A stretch of DNA of 64,000 nt from Hypericum androsaemum (GCA_963995505.1 OZ023182.1:1441001-1505000), one strand, 5' to 3'; shown: positions 44,167 through 56,340, counted from the stretch's first letter. The notes: a model not told the origin generated them from the sequence alone. Numbers and translations are program-made.

Positions 44167-44918
44167 GTAGGGGTGAGTATTCGGTATTCAAAATTTTTGA
44201 TTTTTTTCGTATTTGGAATTTCGGGGTCGGTATTTCGATATAGGGGATTTAATTCGGTATCAATTTTTGGAAAATTTCAGTGTAAGTTTATCAACTATAT
44301 AAGGAGGTACTAAAATGAAAATTTTCTAGCTATATAAAGAGCCCACTCACACAACACACTCCCAGAAACACCCTCTCCAATTTTTTTTCCCCTTTTCCTC
44401 TTCTTTTCTCCTCCCAGGAGAAACCTCTCCCCTTTTCCTCTTCTTTCCTCCTCACAGATCCAAGGTACTACAAGGTAAGCTTCATTTACTTATCTAAGCC
44501 TTAGATTCTAAGGTAAGCTTCTACAAAGGTTATCTACCTCTCTCACAGATGCGTTGCTTTCTTCTTCTCACTCTAAGGTAAAAATAAAATTAGGGTTTAA
44601 CATTTAGAAAATTTTCAAATTAGGTGGAATTGATATGAGTTATCTATAAGAGAAGTTCCCCCTTAGTGTTGTTTGATAGCTATTTCTTTGTATTCCCTCG
44701 GGTAGATGAAATAACTTCGGTATTAACGTTGGATTATTTTTTGTCGTTGAAAATTTTGGTATTTTCGGAATTTTTGGTATAATACCAAAATTTTAATTCG
44801 GTATTCGGTATATACCAAAATAATTTTAGTTCGGGATCGATATAGATTTTTTTTGTAATTTGGTATTTTTTCGGTATTCAGTATTCAGGATCGGTATATA
44901 CCGATTCCACACCCCTAG
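44167..44918. mobile_element. hAT-like element nested in the Mutator-like element
   Basis: Ends GTAGGGGTGAGTATTCGGTA and, inverted, CTAGGGGTGTGGAATCGGTA. The edges contain repeated TCGGTAT words on both strands. The flanking 8 bases (AGAGGATT and AGAGGAGA) agree at six positions, a weak target duplication. Confidence 0.6.
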
Positions 44919-45689
44919 AGAGGAGAGAGGGGAAAAGGAGAGAGAATGAAGAGAGAGGATAAGGTGGATAAATACCATGTCATCATATTTTGATGATGTG
45001 GCATGTCTATTTGGCCGGGCAGGTCCGGGCAAGTCTGGATAGCTGCCCGTGGACTTAAGTGATGTTAATTGATTATGGTTTGATTCGATTGATAAATTTT
45101 TTACTACCGAATAAATTTTTTACTACAGAATACTAAAATGATTTTTCGTAATACTATAAGGTACTAAAATAAATTTTTTCCATTAAGTTTTTCCCACTCG
45201 AAGATAATCCGATTTCGAAATTCTCGATGCCCCATATTGGCACCAAAACGAACAAATCTTACTTTTCCTAATAAGTTGCCATGGACCAGGCCTGTTCAAA
45301 TGGAGATGGACCATATCAAGTTTGGACCACCACACCAATTAATACCCAATTTCATTGCAAAGTAATTCCAAGACACTACAAACTAATACCCATGATGGCC
45401 AAGGTTTTAAGGCCCAGTTAAGGCATTGATCCACTTGCAAACGATTGGGTCTGTTGTAGTTGCATCAAAGAATAGATGACGGAGCCCGTCAATAGGAACT
45501 ATGTACTACTAATAAATAAAATTGAACTATGCAAAAGTTATATCAAGAAAGACATTAAGATACATTTAGCAGAAAATAAAATATTTCTTAATGTCCAATT
45601 TTTTACTGAATCATGACAAATGCAGCCATTCGTTTCAACTTCGTGTGATACCATAGATGATTTGTTAAGATCAACTCATTTGTATCAAG

Positions 45690-46035
45690 TTAAAGGGCAT
45701 TTAGCTTAGTGGCACAAATAGTGTTCTATTTTTAGAAGATCCAGATTTCAAACCCTACTGCTGTGGTATAAAAAATTTATTTTACAAAAAAATTCATTGG
45801 TATAAAATATTTTTCTGTCATACAAAAAATATTATTTTTCGAATCTCTGTAGAATTTTGATATTTGTTATGTCGACTAGTTTAAACTCAAATTTGATAAC
45901 ATCACAAAGAGTGATAAACCTCTTTCGATCAAGAATAAAATTATACCTTACCCTTGATTAGAGATCCTCGGGTTACCGGGTGCTCTAAAGATGGAAGTAG
46001 TTAGTCTTAAGTAACTTTTACCAAAAAAAAATTAA
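45690..46035 (+). repeat. tRNA-derived SINE-like sequence
   Basis: TAGCTTAGTGG at about 45711 fits the RNA polymerase III A box, and CAGATTTCAAACCC about 45 bases later is an approximate B box. A region reading CGGGTTACCGGGTGCTCTA follows near 45968. This layout is that of plant SINEs, but ends and duplication were not resolved. Confidence 0.4.
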
Positions 46036-49000
46036 TTTCTCAAATATGTCTACAACGAGGAAAGGACTAGTCATAAATATGGCGTGACAAAATATATCCG
46101 TTGCTTCAATTTCAAGACAACTTAACCATCATTAGTCATAGACATTTGTATATAATCGAAGTGGTCAACTACATATAATCTGAGCCCATCATTGTGATCA
46201 CACTTCTTATGACGTAAACTGAAGTGGGTTTTAGTAATTTCATGAATTTAGAAAAGTTTGAACAGCTTTGCTATATTTTAGCCGATTACAATGCACCGTT
46301 CCTAAAATTCAGTGTATATTGTACTAAATTTTAAAATCAAGATGTCCGGCTAGATCTCGAGTTAGGACACTTGAAAACGTATCAATTTTACATATTTGTT
46401 TTGAGATTTTTGTCTCTTTTTAAACGTTCTACCAGTTTGAACATAAATTGATCGACTCTGTGAATTCGTATACTAAGCGGCATTAGTCAAAAAATGCCCG
46501 TGAGTGTGCGAAAGGATGGAATGGAGAAATTTATGGTTATATTTTTTCCCCTTAAAAATTACCCAATTAATGTGATTCCAAATATTCCATGAAAACAATA
46601 CGCAAGAGGTGGACAATGCGAACCAAATCTGTAATATTACATTTTTTTAAATAAAGTTAATCAATATATTGCTACATGAAAACAATACGCCAGAGGTGGA
46701 CATTGAGTAATCAGAAAATTCGAATTTTAACTACATACCATATGGTATGGATTGATACTCAACATAGAAGATCTTTTGAATTATTATACTTTATTGGTGT
46801 TTTGAATTTGGGAATAGAAAAGAAAAGAAAATTATTGGAATTGGTAGCCGCCCAATCAATTACCTTCAATAATTGGTAAAGATATGGAACGACAGATGAA
46901 AAGGTCAACAAATAACTAACACCATAAGAATGATGTAATCTTCTCCTTGATTCCTTTATATGATTAAGTAGGTGCACATGCAATTAGTAGTTAGCCTGGC
47001 CGTCCTAGTGAAACCAACCGTGGACCATCAAAAAACTTCCTCTAACATCCGCCAATAATTTATAAAGCCAACCGTGGACCTTCCATGTGACATTTGGTAC
47101 CATATTTTGTTAATATGATCTGATCTACAGACACTCACTAACTTGATCAATTCATGTTTGAATCGGACATGAATTTTGAAAGATGTAAAAAAATTTCAAT
47201 AAATATTTAACATTATTGTATTCTCAATAATTCAAACTCACACTCAAAATATCTTAGTTAAATTAGAACAACTCTCTCACTCATTAATCTAATTATTTTT
47301 TGGTTTTTGTTATCATATAGTTGTAAGCTGGCCGATGCCTTGTAATCCATTAGATGGTATTTTTCTATAAATGGTATCCCTTGATTTTGATTAGGGCTAA
47401 GCAAAAGCTTGCTGGTAGGTGGAATTAAATTAATACATAATGGTGATTTGGTGGAGAAATCTTGTGTTTTAAGGTTCCTCTACAAGTGGGTATTTTGTTT
47501 TGTTTATACACCGAATTTCTTATAAAATTCATTTGTCATTTGCTGATGTGGTAAAAATCATGAGCATCACTTTGTGACCGAATGCCATTAATATATTTGA
47601 CATAATCACAGGTGTCTATAGATCCCCTACCTTATACGATAGGTTCAGGGAGATGAAAGCAAGTCAACCACCGTGTATTCTGTTAAATTCGAAAAATATA
47701 GCTAAATATTTTTGATATTTAAAATTTGAATTATAAGAATTTAATAATATTAAAATTTAGTAGGAAATTTTTTTTATCATTGTGATTTTGTGAATTTGAG
47801 CCTGATTTAATCAGTTCATCTTTTGGATAGCATATAATTTTCTAAAAAATAGAAGTTCGTGGAATGATGTAATGTGATGTGAGAAGCCTTTAACACACCA
47901 TGTGATTCTCATTCATGTAGGCCCTTTTCGTGTATATCATCACCGTTTCCAATCACTCATCCTGTATGGAGTTGATGAAAGTACAACTGAAAGGCTAAAT
48001 GACTCACGACCAAACAAAAAAAATGCTAGAAACTCATGCGTGGTCGAGGGCGAGCAACTGCTCGTTTCTATAGCTTCGTCGTTTAGTTGTAGTTTATACA
48101 ATAGCATCGTTTGATGTAATTGTTCCATTATGTACTTCAATTCTTATATCTAATGAAAGGATACTAGGGCAACCAATTTTAAAAAATGCCACGCGGATTT
48201 TTCTTGTCTATTAATTTTTGGCAACAACCTTAAGGTAAAAGATGGTGGCAAATATTAATTGTACGAGTGTGATGTCAAGTCCAAAATTAGCATAATCAGG
48301 ACATTAAAAATTATAAGAATGTTTTATATCTTCCAAGAGTCTCACCCAATCACATTGTTTTGTTAAGTCCCAATTAATGCTTCTATTTTGAGAAACAATG
48401 TAAAATGCTCCTTGGTTATCCACATTCTCTGCGATTTTATTGCTATTCATGAACGTCCAAGCGGCTTCAGACCAAAAGAGGACCACACAATTGCGGTAAG
48501 GAAGCAGAGAGTTTTTTAATTAAAAAAATTACGTAAAGTAAGAATATAACAAAGTAAAATTTCTTAGTAGTGCATACACGTTCTAGATACTTGATGGCAA
48601 CAACTCCCATGTCTTTTAGGGCTGAAATTGTCAAGGCGAAATAAATTTTTTATATATGAAAGAATGTGAATTGAAAGAGTCGAAAAATTGAGTCCACGTA
48701 AATAGAGCTCCAAAATACACCAAATACTATATAACATAAAAAAGGTTAATTACACCAAATAGACCATTCTCCTAAAGCAAAGCAGAGACGAAGTACAATT
48801 TTGGTGCCTTTTCTTTTCATATTAGACTGCTGCGACTTTTAAACTTCATATAGTATATTTATACCGAAGGTTTAGATTCATAATCTATACCATCTTTATT
48901 ATTAAATTACGCTAAATATAATCTGTAACACCCAATCTGCCAAACAATCTATTGTAACCTGTGACAAATACATATTATTGGCATTTTTTTTGCATATTAG

Positions 49001-49769
49001 CAAATGGGCTAGCCAGAACAATTCAAACCAACTTTAGTGGGCCACTAAATCATATATCTTTTTCGGTAAGTCAATTTTGTTTCACCATAATAATAATTAC
49101 TTAATTACAATCACGGGTATTAGATTCCCTCATATGGGTGCAATACAGATATCGGATGTTGTTTGGTGGTGGCAACTTGCAAGTATTGGGATGGTGGCGG
49201 AAGGCTGGCAAGTGGGAGGCGAAAAGATGAAGAATCGTCAATATCTACTGTACATCGCATTAAATTATTTTGCTTATGACCCTTGCTTATAAGTTATCTC
49301 ATTTACAAATAACAAATAAATTAGAAGTCTACATTGTAGTATCTTATAAATTGAATAACTCATTTAACATAATATGTTCTATATTCGAGATTGAATTTGA
49401 CCAACTAAAATACTCGGGCGTGTAGTTACACGTTTTGAGTATAATTGTAAGTGCAACTCTGCTCGTAGAGCTTTCTGGAATTGACAGGGAACACAACCAA
49501 ATAGAATACATTTATTGTCCCAAGTGAAAAAAGTAAAAGCCCATTTCATTAGCCACATGCCGGGTGCGTTCCATTGGGGGAAAAATGATACAAAAAAGTG
49601 AGATCTGCTTTTGCAGGAAGGAAATTGGGTGAAGGAACAGAGGTCAAAACCCAAAACCCAGAAAGCACCCAGCTAACTGGTGGAGGAAAGTAATGCAGCT
49701 GAAGAAAAGGTTTCAAGACAGCAAATCTGAAAGAGAGATCTCAATTTGACCCTTTTTTTCCTGCTTTTC
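46036..49769. other. intergenic, no gene seen
   Basis: AT-rich sequence with short frames only. Small direct repeats are visible (GAAAACAATACGC near 46591 and 46679; CCAACCGTGGACC near 47018 and 47067), and a weak minus-strand frame at 48304-48486 has no secure match. No RNA gene was recognised. Confidence 0.5.
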
Positions 49770-50342
49770 ATGAGCATGGTTAAAATCTCAAAAGACTTGC
49801 TGAAAGTTCACAAGATGCAGCACTTATTAATTAATTCTTCAGCTGTTCAAAAATATTTCGAACTTCCTCCAATGAGGGAAGATGCACATGGTATTAGCAT
49901 TCCCCATAGGCCACAATTCACAATTTTTACATCTACTTGGGAGGAAGAATTAAATCAGGCACCAATCAAGGAGCCTTTTGTCATGGGGTCCCACCATGAA
50001 TAATTGCTTGAAGACTTAACTAGGCATTTGATAGTGAATCCACTTGAGAGAATTGGTCTCTGGACACCATTAGGACATTTAACAGCTACGTTCACAAAGG
50101 TTCGAACTCGAGAATGACTCTCTTACTAGTTGATTTAAGTTATAGAGATTAGATATAGGTTTTAAGAACCTCTATTCAATATTGCTGATGTATCTGCAGC
50201 TAAGCTGGAAATCAGTATCCCAGTTTCAAACATTGAGAAGCTGGAAACTTGGAGGAATATGATCAAAGAGAAGCACATGGGTGCATTACCAATGCAGAGA
50301 ATAGATGAAGAACCCAATTCCCAAGCCGCATCTAAGCCTTAG
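49770..50342 (+). pseudogene. remnant of an unrecognised multi-exon gene
   Basis: A frame from the ATG at 49770 runs through KYFELPPMREDAHGIS, PHRPQFTIFTSTWEEELN and EPFVMGSHHE to a TAA at 50001-50003. It then continues in the same frame as LLEDLTRHLIVNPLERIGLW and PLGHLTATFTK up to about 50100. After a gap ending in a TCTGCAG acceptor-like site, 50200-50342 reads EISIPVSNIEKLETWRNMIK and then GALPMQRIDEEP to a stop. The amino-acid composition is protein-like and the breaks look like one nonsense change plus an intron. I cannot name the family. Confidence 0.4.
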
Positions 50343-51686
50343 GAAACAATATCTAAGAACTAGTGATCAGTAGGGCAAACCTTACCTAACAGCTAGAATC
50401 CATGCCTAGGATCAGACAAGATGCAATCTCAAGGATGGGTGAGATCCAGCTCAACTAAAGAATGAACATGGTGCTTTCACCAATTGGACATACTGAGCAG
50501 CTAGGGCGGATTCGGGCAGCGTAGTCTTTATTCAACCGAAGAGCTAAAGGCAGGTTCAGCAAGAGATGGATAATGCCATGTTATCGATCAGTGATTACAA
50601 CAAGCACTGCAAAAATTCTTATCTTAACGACAGCTAGTTACAGCCAACCAGATATCGCCAGTTGAAAATGAACATCTAAGATGCAGAGTGCTTAGGCAAA
50701 ACTCTTGCCCGACATAGCCAACGCAAAGATTGATTCCTACGAACACAAACACTGCTCATACCTCTGGGAACTGATCTTCTGTCCCACAGACCTAATCCTT
50801 TTTCTAAAGTGACAGGCATCCAGACCCACACTTCAAGCCTTTTGCCCATGTATACTTGTGGGATGAGCGAATACCTCACTCAAGCCTTATACCATGTATA
50901 TACTTGACGAATGGGGCGACTTGCACGGCAAGATTGCTACCGGCTTCCACCGCAGAGATCTGCCCCGCTAAGGCATGAATCAAAGATGGCCATGAATGCG
51001 CACAGAAGTTCGAAACTCTAGATCCATATCATTACAGTACATAGAGCTCATATACTATGATCAAAACGGGAAGAAAGAAGTGCACAATCCACAGCACGCA
51101 AAATCGCAGGGACAAAAGAAACAAAAGTATGATATTAAAAGGTAGTAAATAACAATGAAACGTAAGAAAGAAAAATTAAAAAAAGAAAAGCCATGAAGCA
51201 GAAGCAAGTGATATGCCTCCCTCTGATTCACAGCTCCATCCCCTCCTATACATATAAATTCTTCTCAAATTTTTTTGCCCAATTTTTCCAACTCTGCAAA
51301 ACCTAAGGAAAACAATGAAAATAAATAAAGAAGGAAAAAAAACTCTGTTTTCCCTGCCCATGTTTTTATTCTTCACAACTCGAAATATCCCTTAAACAAT
51401 TCAGAATAAATATTGGAAGAAGAAGAAGAAGAAGAAGAACTTCCTCCTCTTACCTCCCCCCCTCCTACTACTCTCTCCCTATGCTGCTGCTTCTTCATCT
51501 GAATTTGAATGGAAGACCCCTTTTATGTACTTCGCGTGGCAAGACCAGTTCACAAAGTCAACCCTTTCTCCTTTGACCAGTTATTGCTAACTAACCAGAG
51601 AGCGATGAGAATCGCAACCTCAATTTCCCTTCTTCTCTCGTCAACTGGGTCGAGGACGAGGTAGGAGGAGGAGGAGGACAAAAGAA
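50343..51686. other. 3' flank of the LRX gene; no other gene seen
   Basis: Contains the presumed 3' UTR of the LRX gene on the minus strand (the part near 51400-51686) and a GAA run at 51419-51438. No other feature is convincing. Confidence 0.5.
51419..51438. repeat. GAA microsatellite
   Basis: About seven trinucleotide copies downstream of the LRX stop. Confidence 0.85.
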
Positions 51687-54107
51687 TCAATAATAAGGAG
51701 GTGGTGGTGGCGAAGCGTATGTAATCCCTACAATTGGCGGCAATGGCCCCTCGTACACCGGGGGCGGTGGGGGAGGCGGGTTTTCACATGGCACTGGCGG
51801 AGGCGGCGGTGATGGCGGGGGCGGAGACTGGTGAATGTACGGCGGTGGAGGCGGCGGTGATGGCGGGGGCGGAGACTGGTGAATGTACGGCGGTGGTGGC
51901 GAGGGTGATGGCGGGGGCGGAGACTGGTGAACGTACGGCGGTGGTGGCGAGGGTGATGGCGGGGGCGGAGACTGGTGAACGTACGGCGGTGGTGGCGAGG
52001 GTGATGGCGGGGGCGGAGAGTGGTGAACGTATGGCGGTGGTGGCGAGGGTGATGGCGGGGGCGGAGAGTGGTGAACGTATGGCGGTGGTGGCGAGGGTGA
52101 TGGCGGGGGCGGAGAGTGGTGAATGTATGGTGGTGGTGAGGGTGAGGGTGGCGGCGGGGACGGGTAAGTTACGGGCGGAGGAGGTGATGGGGGTGGTGGG
52201 GAGTACTCTACACATGGCGGAGGCGGAGGGGGAGGCGGTTCTATACAGGGCGGGGGTGGTGGAGGGGACAGGAGAGGGGGAGGAGGAGAATGGACAGGAG
52301 GCGGTGGTGGAGGGGATTGGTAAGGGTAAACAGGAGGCGGAGGAGAGGGTGGAGGTGGTGGTGGGGAGTGTGGAGGCGGTGGAGACGAAGGTGGCGGCGG
52401 GGGAGAGCCGTAGGTCGGAGGGGGCGGTGGTGGGGAGAATAGTGGTGGTGGTGGCGGAGGGGAATTCGGTGGGGGACGTGTACATGGAGGGAGTGGGGTG
52501 GGTGATGGTGGCGGAGGGGATGGTGGTGGAGGGGAGAGTGATGGTGGCGGAGGTGACGGTGGGGGAGGGGATGGTGGAGGCGGTGAGGGCGGTGGAGGTG
52601 ACGGTGGTGGCGGGGATGGTGGAGGCGGTGGTGGGGAGTACACCGGCGGAGGCGGGGATGGTGGTGGCGGTGAAGGTGGGGGAGGAGGTGGGGAGTACAC
52701 TGGTGGTGGTGGAGGCGGAGAGTACACTGGAGGCGGGGGAGGAGAAGGTGGAGGCGGCGGGGAGAACACCGGCGGGGGAGGAGAAGGTGGAGGCGGTGGC
52801 GGAGAGGACACCGGAACTGGTGGCGGAGAGACTGCCGGAGGAGGCGGAGAGTGGACCTGAGGCGGAGGAGAAGGCGGGGGCGGGGCCGGCAATGAAGGTA
52901 CAAAAGGCTTGCACCTGAAGGAACTACAATCCACCGCGGGGCGAAACCCGAACGCCGCGCAAGTAGCAGCTGATCTCTGCGCAGGCCGGGACGGCAAGCA
53001 GTTCCTCCGGTCGTCGAAGTCCGGAACACGCAGGCAAACCGGCGGCTCCCCGGTGAAGAAGTTATAAGAGAAGGTGAAGTTCTGGAGGTGAGGGAGCCCA
53101 CAGATGGATGACGGGATGGACCCGGAGAACATGTTGTGTGCCACATTGAGCTGCTCGAGGGCCTTCATCCCGCCGAGTGAGTCCGGGAGTGGGCCCACGA
53201 GCTCGTTGTAGCTGACGTCGAGGACGGTGAGGTTCTTGAGGAGCCCGATCTCCGGTGGGAGGCAGGATCTGAGGCCGTTCTCCATGAGGATGATCTCGTT
53301 GAGGTTCGACATGTTGCCAAGGCTCGCCGGAACGCAGCCGTGGAAGTTGTTGTTGGCGAGGACGATGACGGAGACCGGCGAGTTCCCGATGTTGTCGGGG
53401 ATGTCGAAGTGGAACCTGTTGTGGTTGACGAAGATGGCGTCCAGTGGCTTGTCGAACAGCTCCCGGGGGACGGTGCCCTCGAACTCGTTGAACCTCAGAT
53501 CCAGGAACTTGAGGGCCGGCAACCGGAGAACCACCCGGGGGAACTTTCCGGCGAAGCGGTTGTTGCTCAGATCCAGCTCGAACAGCAGTTTTAAGCGGCG
53601 GAACTTCTGTGGGACGGTCCCGCAGAAGCGGTTGGAGTTAATGTGGAGCAATGCCAGATCGGAGAGCAGGCCCAGCTCCTCGGGGAGGTACCCGGCGATG
53701 TCGCCGTGGTTGAGGTCGACGCCGGCGACGGTGCGGATGGAGTGGTTGTCCGGTGCCGGGGCGCAGAACACGCCGGCGTAGTCGTCGCAGACGTTGGGGC
53801 CCACCCAGGAGGCGGTGAGGTTGAATGGGTCGGAGAGGATGGCCTGCTTCCATGCCTGGAGGGCGATGTAGGCGTTCCGGATGCGGGGGTTCTCGAACAC
53901 GAGGGTGGGGTCCACCGTCACGTGCTCCCCCCGGTCGCCGAACTCGTCGCGGTAGTAGAGCAGCTGCCGGCGCCGGATGTAGGCGGCCTCGGCATCCGTG
54001 AGGGGCCCATTGGATATCGCCGATAGTGCTCCGGTGAGGAACGAGGCAGCAACGAGGAGGGTAACAAGGAGAGGAGGAAAGTGGGTAGTGGTGCTCTTTC
54101 TCTTCAT
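51687..54107 (-). CDS. LRX: leucine-rich-repeat extensin-like protein (LRX)
   Basis: Single-exon gene of 806 codons. LRX proteins sit in the cell wall: the LRR part binds RALF peptides and links to FERONIA-type receptor kinases, while the extensin part is anchored in the wall. Visible parts: signal peptide 1-30 (LLVTLLVAASFLTGALSA); N-terminal domain with Cys107 and Cys115; about ten LRRs from 125 to 355 (DLSNNRFAGKFP, LDVSYNELVGPLP); a Cys-rich hinge to 400; then an extensin domain of Ser-Pro3-5 blocks to the end, finishing YASPPPPPYY as in Arabidopsis LRX3/4/5. I chose the ATG at 54107 because it starts the signal peptide; the frame is open for 105 more codons upstream, but that stretch is low-complexity 5' UTR. 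Nothing is broken. The vegetative LRX3-5 group is the best fit. Confidence 0.93.
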   Translation of the reverse strand: MKRKSTTTHFPPLLVTLLVAASFLTGALSAISNGPLTDAEAAYIRRRQLLYYRDEFGDRGEHVTVDPTLVFENPRIRNAYIALQAWKQAILSDPFNLTASWVGPNVCDDYAGVFCAPAPDNHSIRTVAGVDLNHGDIAGYLPEELGLLSDLALLHINSNRFCGTVPQKFRRLKLLFELDLSNNRFAGKFPRVVLRLPALKFLDLRFNEFEGTVPRELFDKPLDAIFVNHNRFHFDIPDNIGNSPVSVIVLANNNFHGCVPASLGNMSNLNEIILMENGLRSCLPPEIGLLKNLTVLDVSYNELVGPLPDSLGGMKALEQLNVAHNMFSGSIPSSICGLPHLQNFTFSYNFFTGEPPVCLRVPDFDDRRNCLPSRPAQRSAATCAAFGFRPAVDCSSFRCKPFVPSLPAPPPPSPPPQVHSPPPPAVSPPPVPVSSPPPPPPSPPPPVFSPPPPPSPPPPPVYSPPPPPPVYSPPPPPPSPPPPSPPPPVYSPPPPPPSPPPPSPPPPSPPPPSPPPPSPPPPSLSPPPPSPPPPSPTPLPPCTRPPPNSPPPPPPLFSPPPPPPTYGSPPPPPSSPPPPHSPPPPPPSPPPPVYPYQSPPPPPPVHSPPPPLLSPPPPPPCIEPPPPPPPPCVEYSPPPPSPPPPVTYPSPPPPSPSPPPYIHHSPPPPSPSPPPPYVHHSPPPPSPSPPPPYVHHSPPPPSPSPPPPYVHQSPPPPSPSPPPPYVHQSPPPPSPSPPPPYIHQSPPPPSPPPPPPYIHQSPPPPSPPPPPVPCENPPPPPPPVYEGPLPPIVGITYASPPPPPYY
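51790..52145 (-). repeat. 48-bp tandem repeats in the LRX extensin domain
   Basis: Seven copies of a 16-residue unit (YVHHSPPPPSPSPPPP with YVHQ, YIHH and YIHQ variants). Neighbouring units are nearly identical at the DNA level, so copy number probably varies between individuals. Confidence 0.88.
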
Positions 54108-54139
54108 CTCACATGAGACATCTACTTGGGAGAGGTAGA

Positions 54140-54168
54140 GAGAGAGAGAGAGAGTGTGTGTGTGTGTT
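54140..54168. repeat. GA and GT microsatellite in the LRX 5' UTR
   Basis: A GA run followed by a GT run, read as CT/AC in the transcript, 33-60 bases before the start codon. CT-rich leaders are common in plant genes. Confidence 0.85.
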
Positions 54169-54486
54169 TTTTTTTCGGTGAAAGGGATTTTGGAGAGGTG
54201 TAATTGAGGAGAATGGATGAATAGGGAAGAGAGAGGGGTGGGGGGGAAGAAATACCGGAATAAATCTGTTTCAAAGACAGCTAAATCACAGCTCAAAACC
54301 CACCACAACCCCAGATTCTCCCTCCCTTCTGATTTTTGTTTTGTTTTAATCTTTCTTTTTTTTCCTTCAATTTTGTGTTTTTCTATTACTCCTCTCTCTT
54401 TTTTTGTACGACTTTTTTTCATTCAAGAGAGAGAAACAGGAAATATGGAAGAGAGGATGGATGACTTTTTGTATTCTTTTCTTTAA

Positions 54487-56340
54487 TCAAACTTTATTTT
54501 GAATTCTAGCTGCTTTACCCATTCAACTCCCCTCTAAAAGCCTGGCTTTGAAAATTCTTGCAATCATTTAAAAACTGGACTGTTAAAATGTACCAACCAA
54601 GGGAGTTACGTTAATTTTTTTTTATTTGTATTACTCGAACATCTATGGTACCTATTAATCCAAATTTAAGTCGAGTCAAATTCTTTGAATAATAACAAAT
54701 TTTTTATTAACACTTTTAAATTCTCAATAATTTTTTTCCGGGCTAATTCTCAATAATTTAAAATTCAATCTTTAAATAATTGTTGATAACTAATGATATT
54801 TATGTTTAGCTATAACCCCAATTAATAAAAGGAAGTCCGTGTAATGTAACCACGTCCGGCGACACAGGGGACCGGCCGCCGCCCAGATGCGGCGGAGAGA
54901 GGAAAGAAGTGTCACGAGATTGTCGAGGGAATTTCACGAGATTTTGAATTTTTCCTTGACAAAGGATTTAAATCTCACTAGAGGCGAATTTTTCTGTTCG
55001 TCTCTTTCTTACGTGTCCTTTTGTCATGATGCCTCTCTATCAGTGGGAGTAAATTACCTGTCCACCGTACCTTACATTTTTTTCGTCCATGGCCACTGAC
55101 CAGCTTGCCAGAGGTCACCTCGGAAGTTACTATTTCTATTGGGCAGGTAAAAGAAAAGTAAAAAGATAGCTTAATAAATAAATTTCTCTATCCAAATTGT
55201 TCGATATCCCAATATACACTCATTTTATCAGTTAATTGATATGGATTAAGCTAAAATTATAAAAATAAATTAAAATTTCCTATTTACATTCATTTTATCA
55301 GCCTGCCTCTCTTGTAGTCTCGTGAAACTTCTTATGGTGATTTGGGTTTTTCTACGCTTGGCAAAAGATTTTGTTTTACAACCTTAGACTTTAGCCCCTT
55401 GTTACCATTTGCATGTTTGTTTGCAAAAATTGCTATTTTCTTCCCTTTTCGGTTTTAATTTGAACGTTGTCGGGTTTTACTAAAATTGACAGCTTTTGTA
55501 ACTTGCACAGTATACTTGATTGCGTGCGTTCAGAAACATAAGGGATGACTTCAAATTTCACAATTCATCGTTTCGCGAAGTGCAGATCAGGTAATTCAAC
55601 TGTTATTTTTCAAAATAAAAATGAGTGTTTAGCTTGTTCCTTTTAAAATCAAAAAAGACAACAGGAGAGAGAGATAGATTGGTCGGGAGTCCCGGCCCGC
55701 TAACCGCGCCACTTTTAGAAGTTTAGTGTGTAATGGACACAACAAAAATACTAAAACTCGGTCAAATTGAATGTGTCAAAATTATAACACGAGATTACGT
55801 TTGTTTCCTTGGATTAGTACAAACAAATCTAAGATTCGGATTGGTTACTGATCAGTGGGGTCGCGTTTTGAGAGGAAAAAATACAATAACTCAAACATTT
55901 TATTTTTTATATATTGATATAAATCCTTCTGATTTTATTGCAAATTAATACTAGCATAATGAGTTTGCATGTGAACTTGTTATCCATTTCATCTTCTCCT
56001 GAATTCAAAAATGACTATTTTGGTCGAATGATGCTCTTGATTTATGCAACGAAGATCTATCTTTTTTTAGCCAATGTGTAGCGTTGAGATCTTTTAGTTG
56101 GTGGCATTTCTAATGTAATCTATGGAGATTAGTTACGAATGTGTATAGTATGAAATATTATCCTCATGATTAATCAAGTTTACGTATAAAAAAATGAGTT
56201 TACCTATCACAACAATTAAAATGGTAGACGAAGTATCAAGAGCATCTGTTTTCTGAAAGGTATAATTTTATTGATGATGTTAATATTTACATTTACGTAT
56301 CGAACGAGTGTACAATTTCCTCGTACTATATACGCGGTTG
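54487..56340. other. intergenic; LRX promoter side, no other gene seen
   Basis: Upstream region of LRX followed by AT-rich sequence. Short frames at 54887-55099 and 55733-55948 have no recognisable similarity. I could not identify a convincing TATA box for LRX. Confidence 0.5.

Larger units (their letters stand above)
43165..45180. mobile_element. Mutator-like element with long inverted repeats and gene-like cargo
   Basis: Inverted arms of at least 170 bp: the left arm (43190-43370: TTATTTTAGTACTCTGTGGT, TTTATCAATCGAGTCAAAC, TTAACATCACTAAGGTCCAC, ATGACATGGCAT) is matched by the inverse of 44965-45170. Between them lie sequences of higher GC that look like host exons (43470-43690 and 43970-44100) with intron-like T-rich stretches between. 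No transposase is seen. A nested hAT-like element sits in the right part. The outermost borders and target duplication are not fixed. Confidence 0.7.

Noticed and set aside
48304..48486. Minus-strand 60-codon frame resembling an RNase H tail
   Set aside because: Only vague similarity (LLEDIKH) and no catalytic residues.
51734..52918. Long open frames of 376 and 394 codons on both strands across the LRX extensin region
   Set aside because: They are shadows of the proline-rich repeats: GC-rich trinucleotide-like sequence leaves all frames open. The LRX frame has a signal peptide, LRRs and a natural stop.
54108..54422. Upstream extension of the LRX frame by 105 codons
   Set aside because: It would place a low-complexity, CT-rich leader in front of a good signal peptide. 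The ATG at 54107 is the natural start.
55733..55948. 71-codon frame with gene-like start
   Set aside because: No family resemblance and no neighbouring exon; treated as intergenic.
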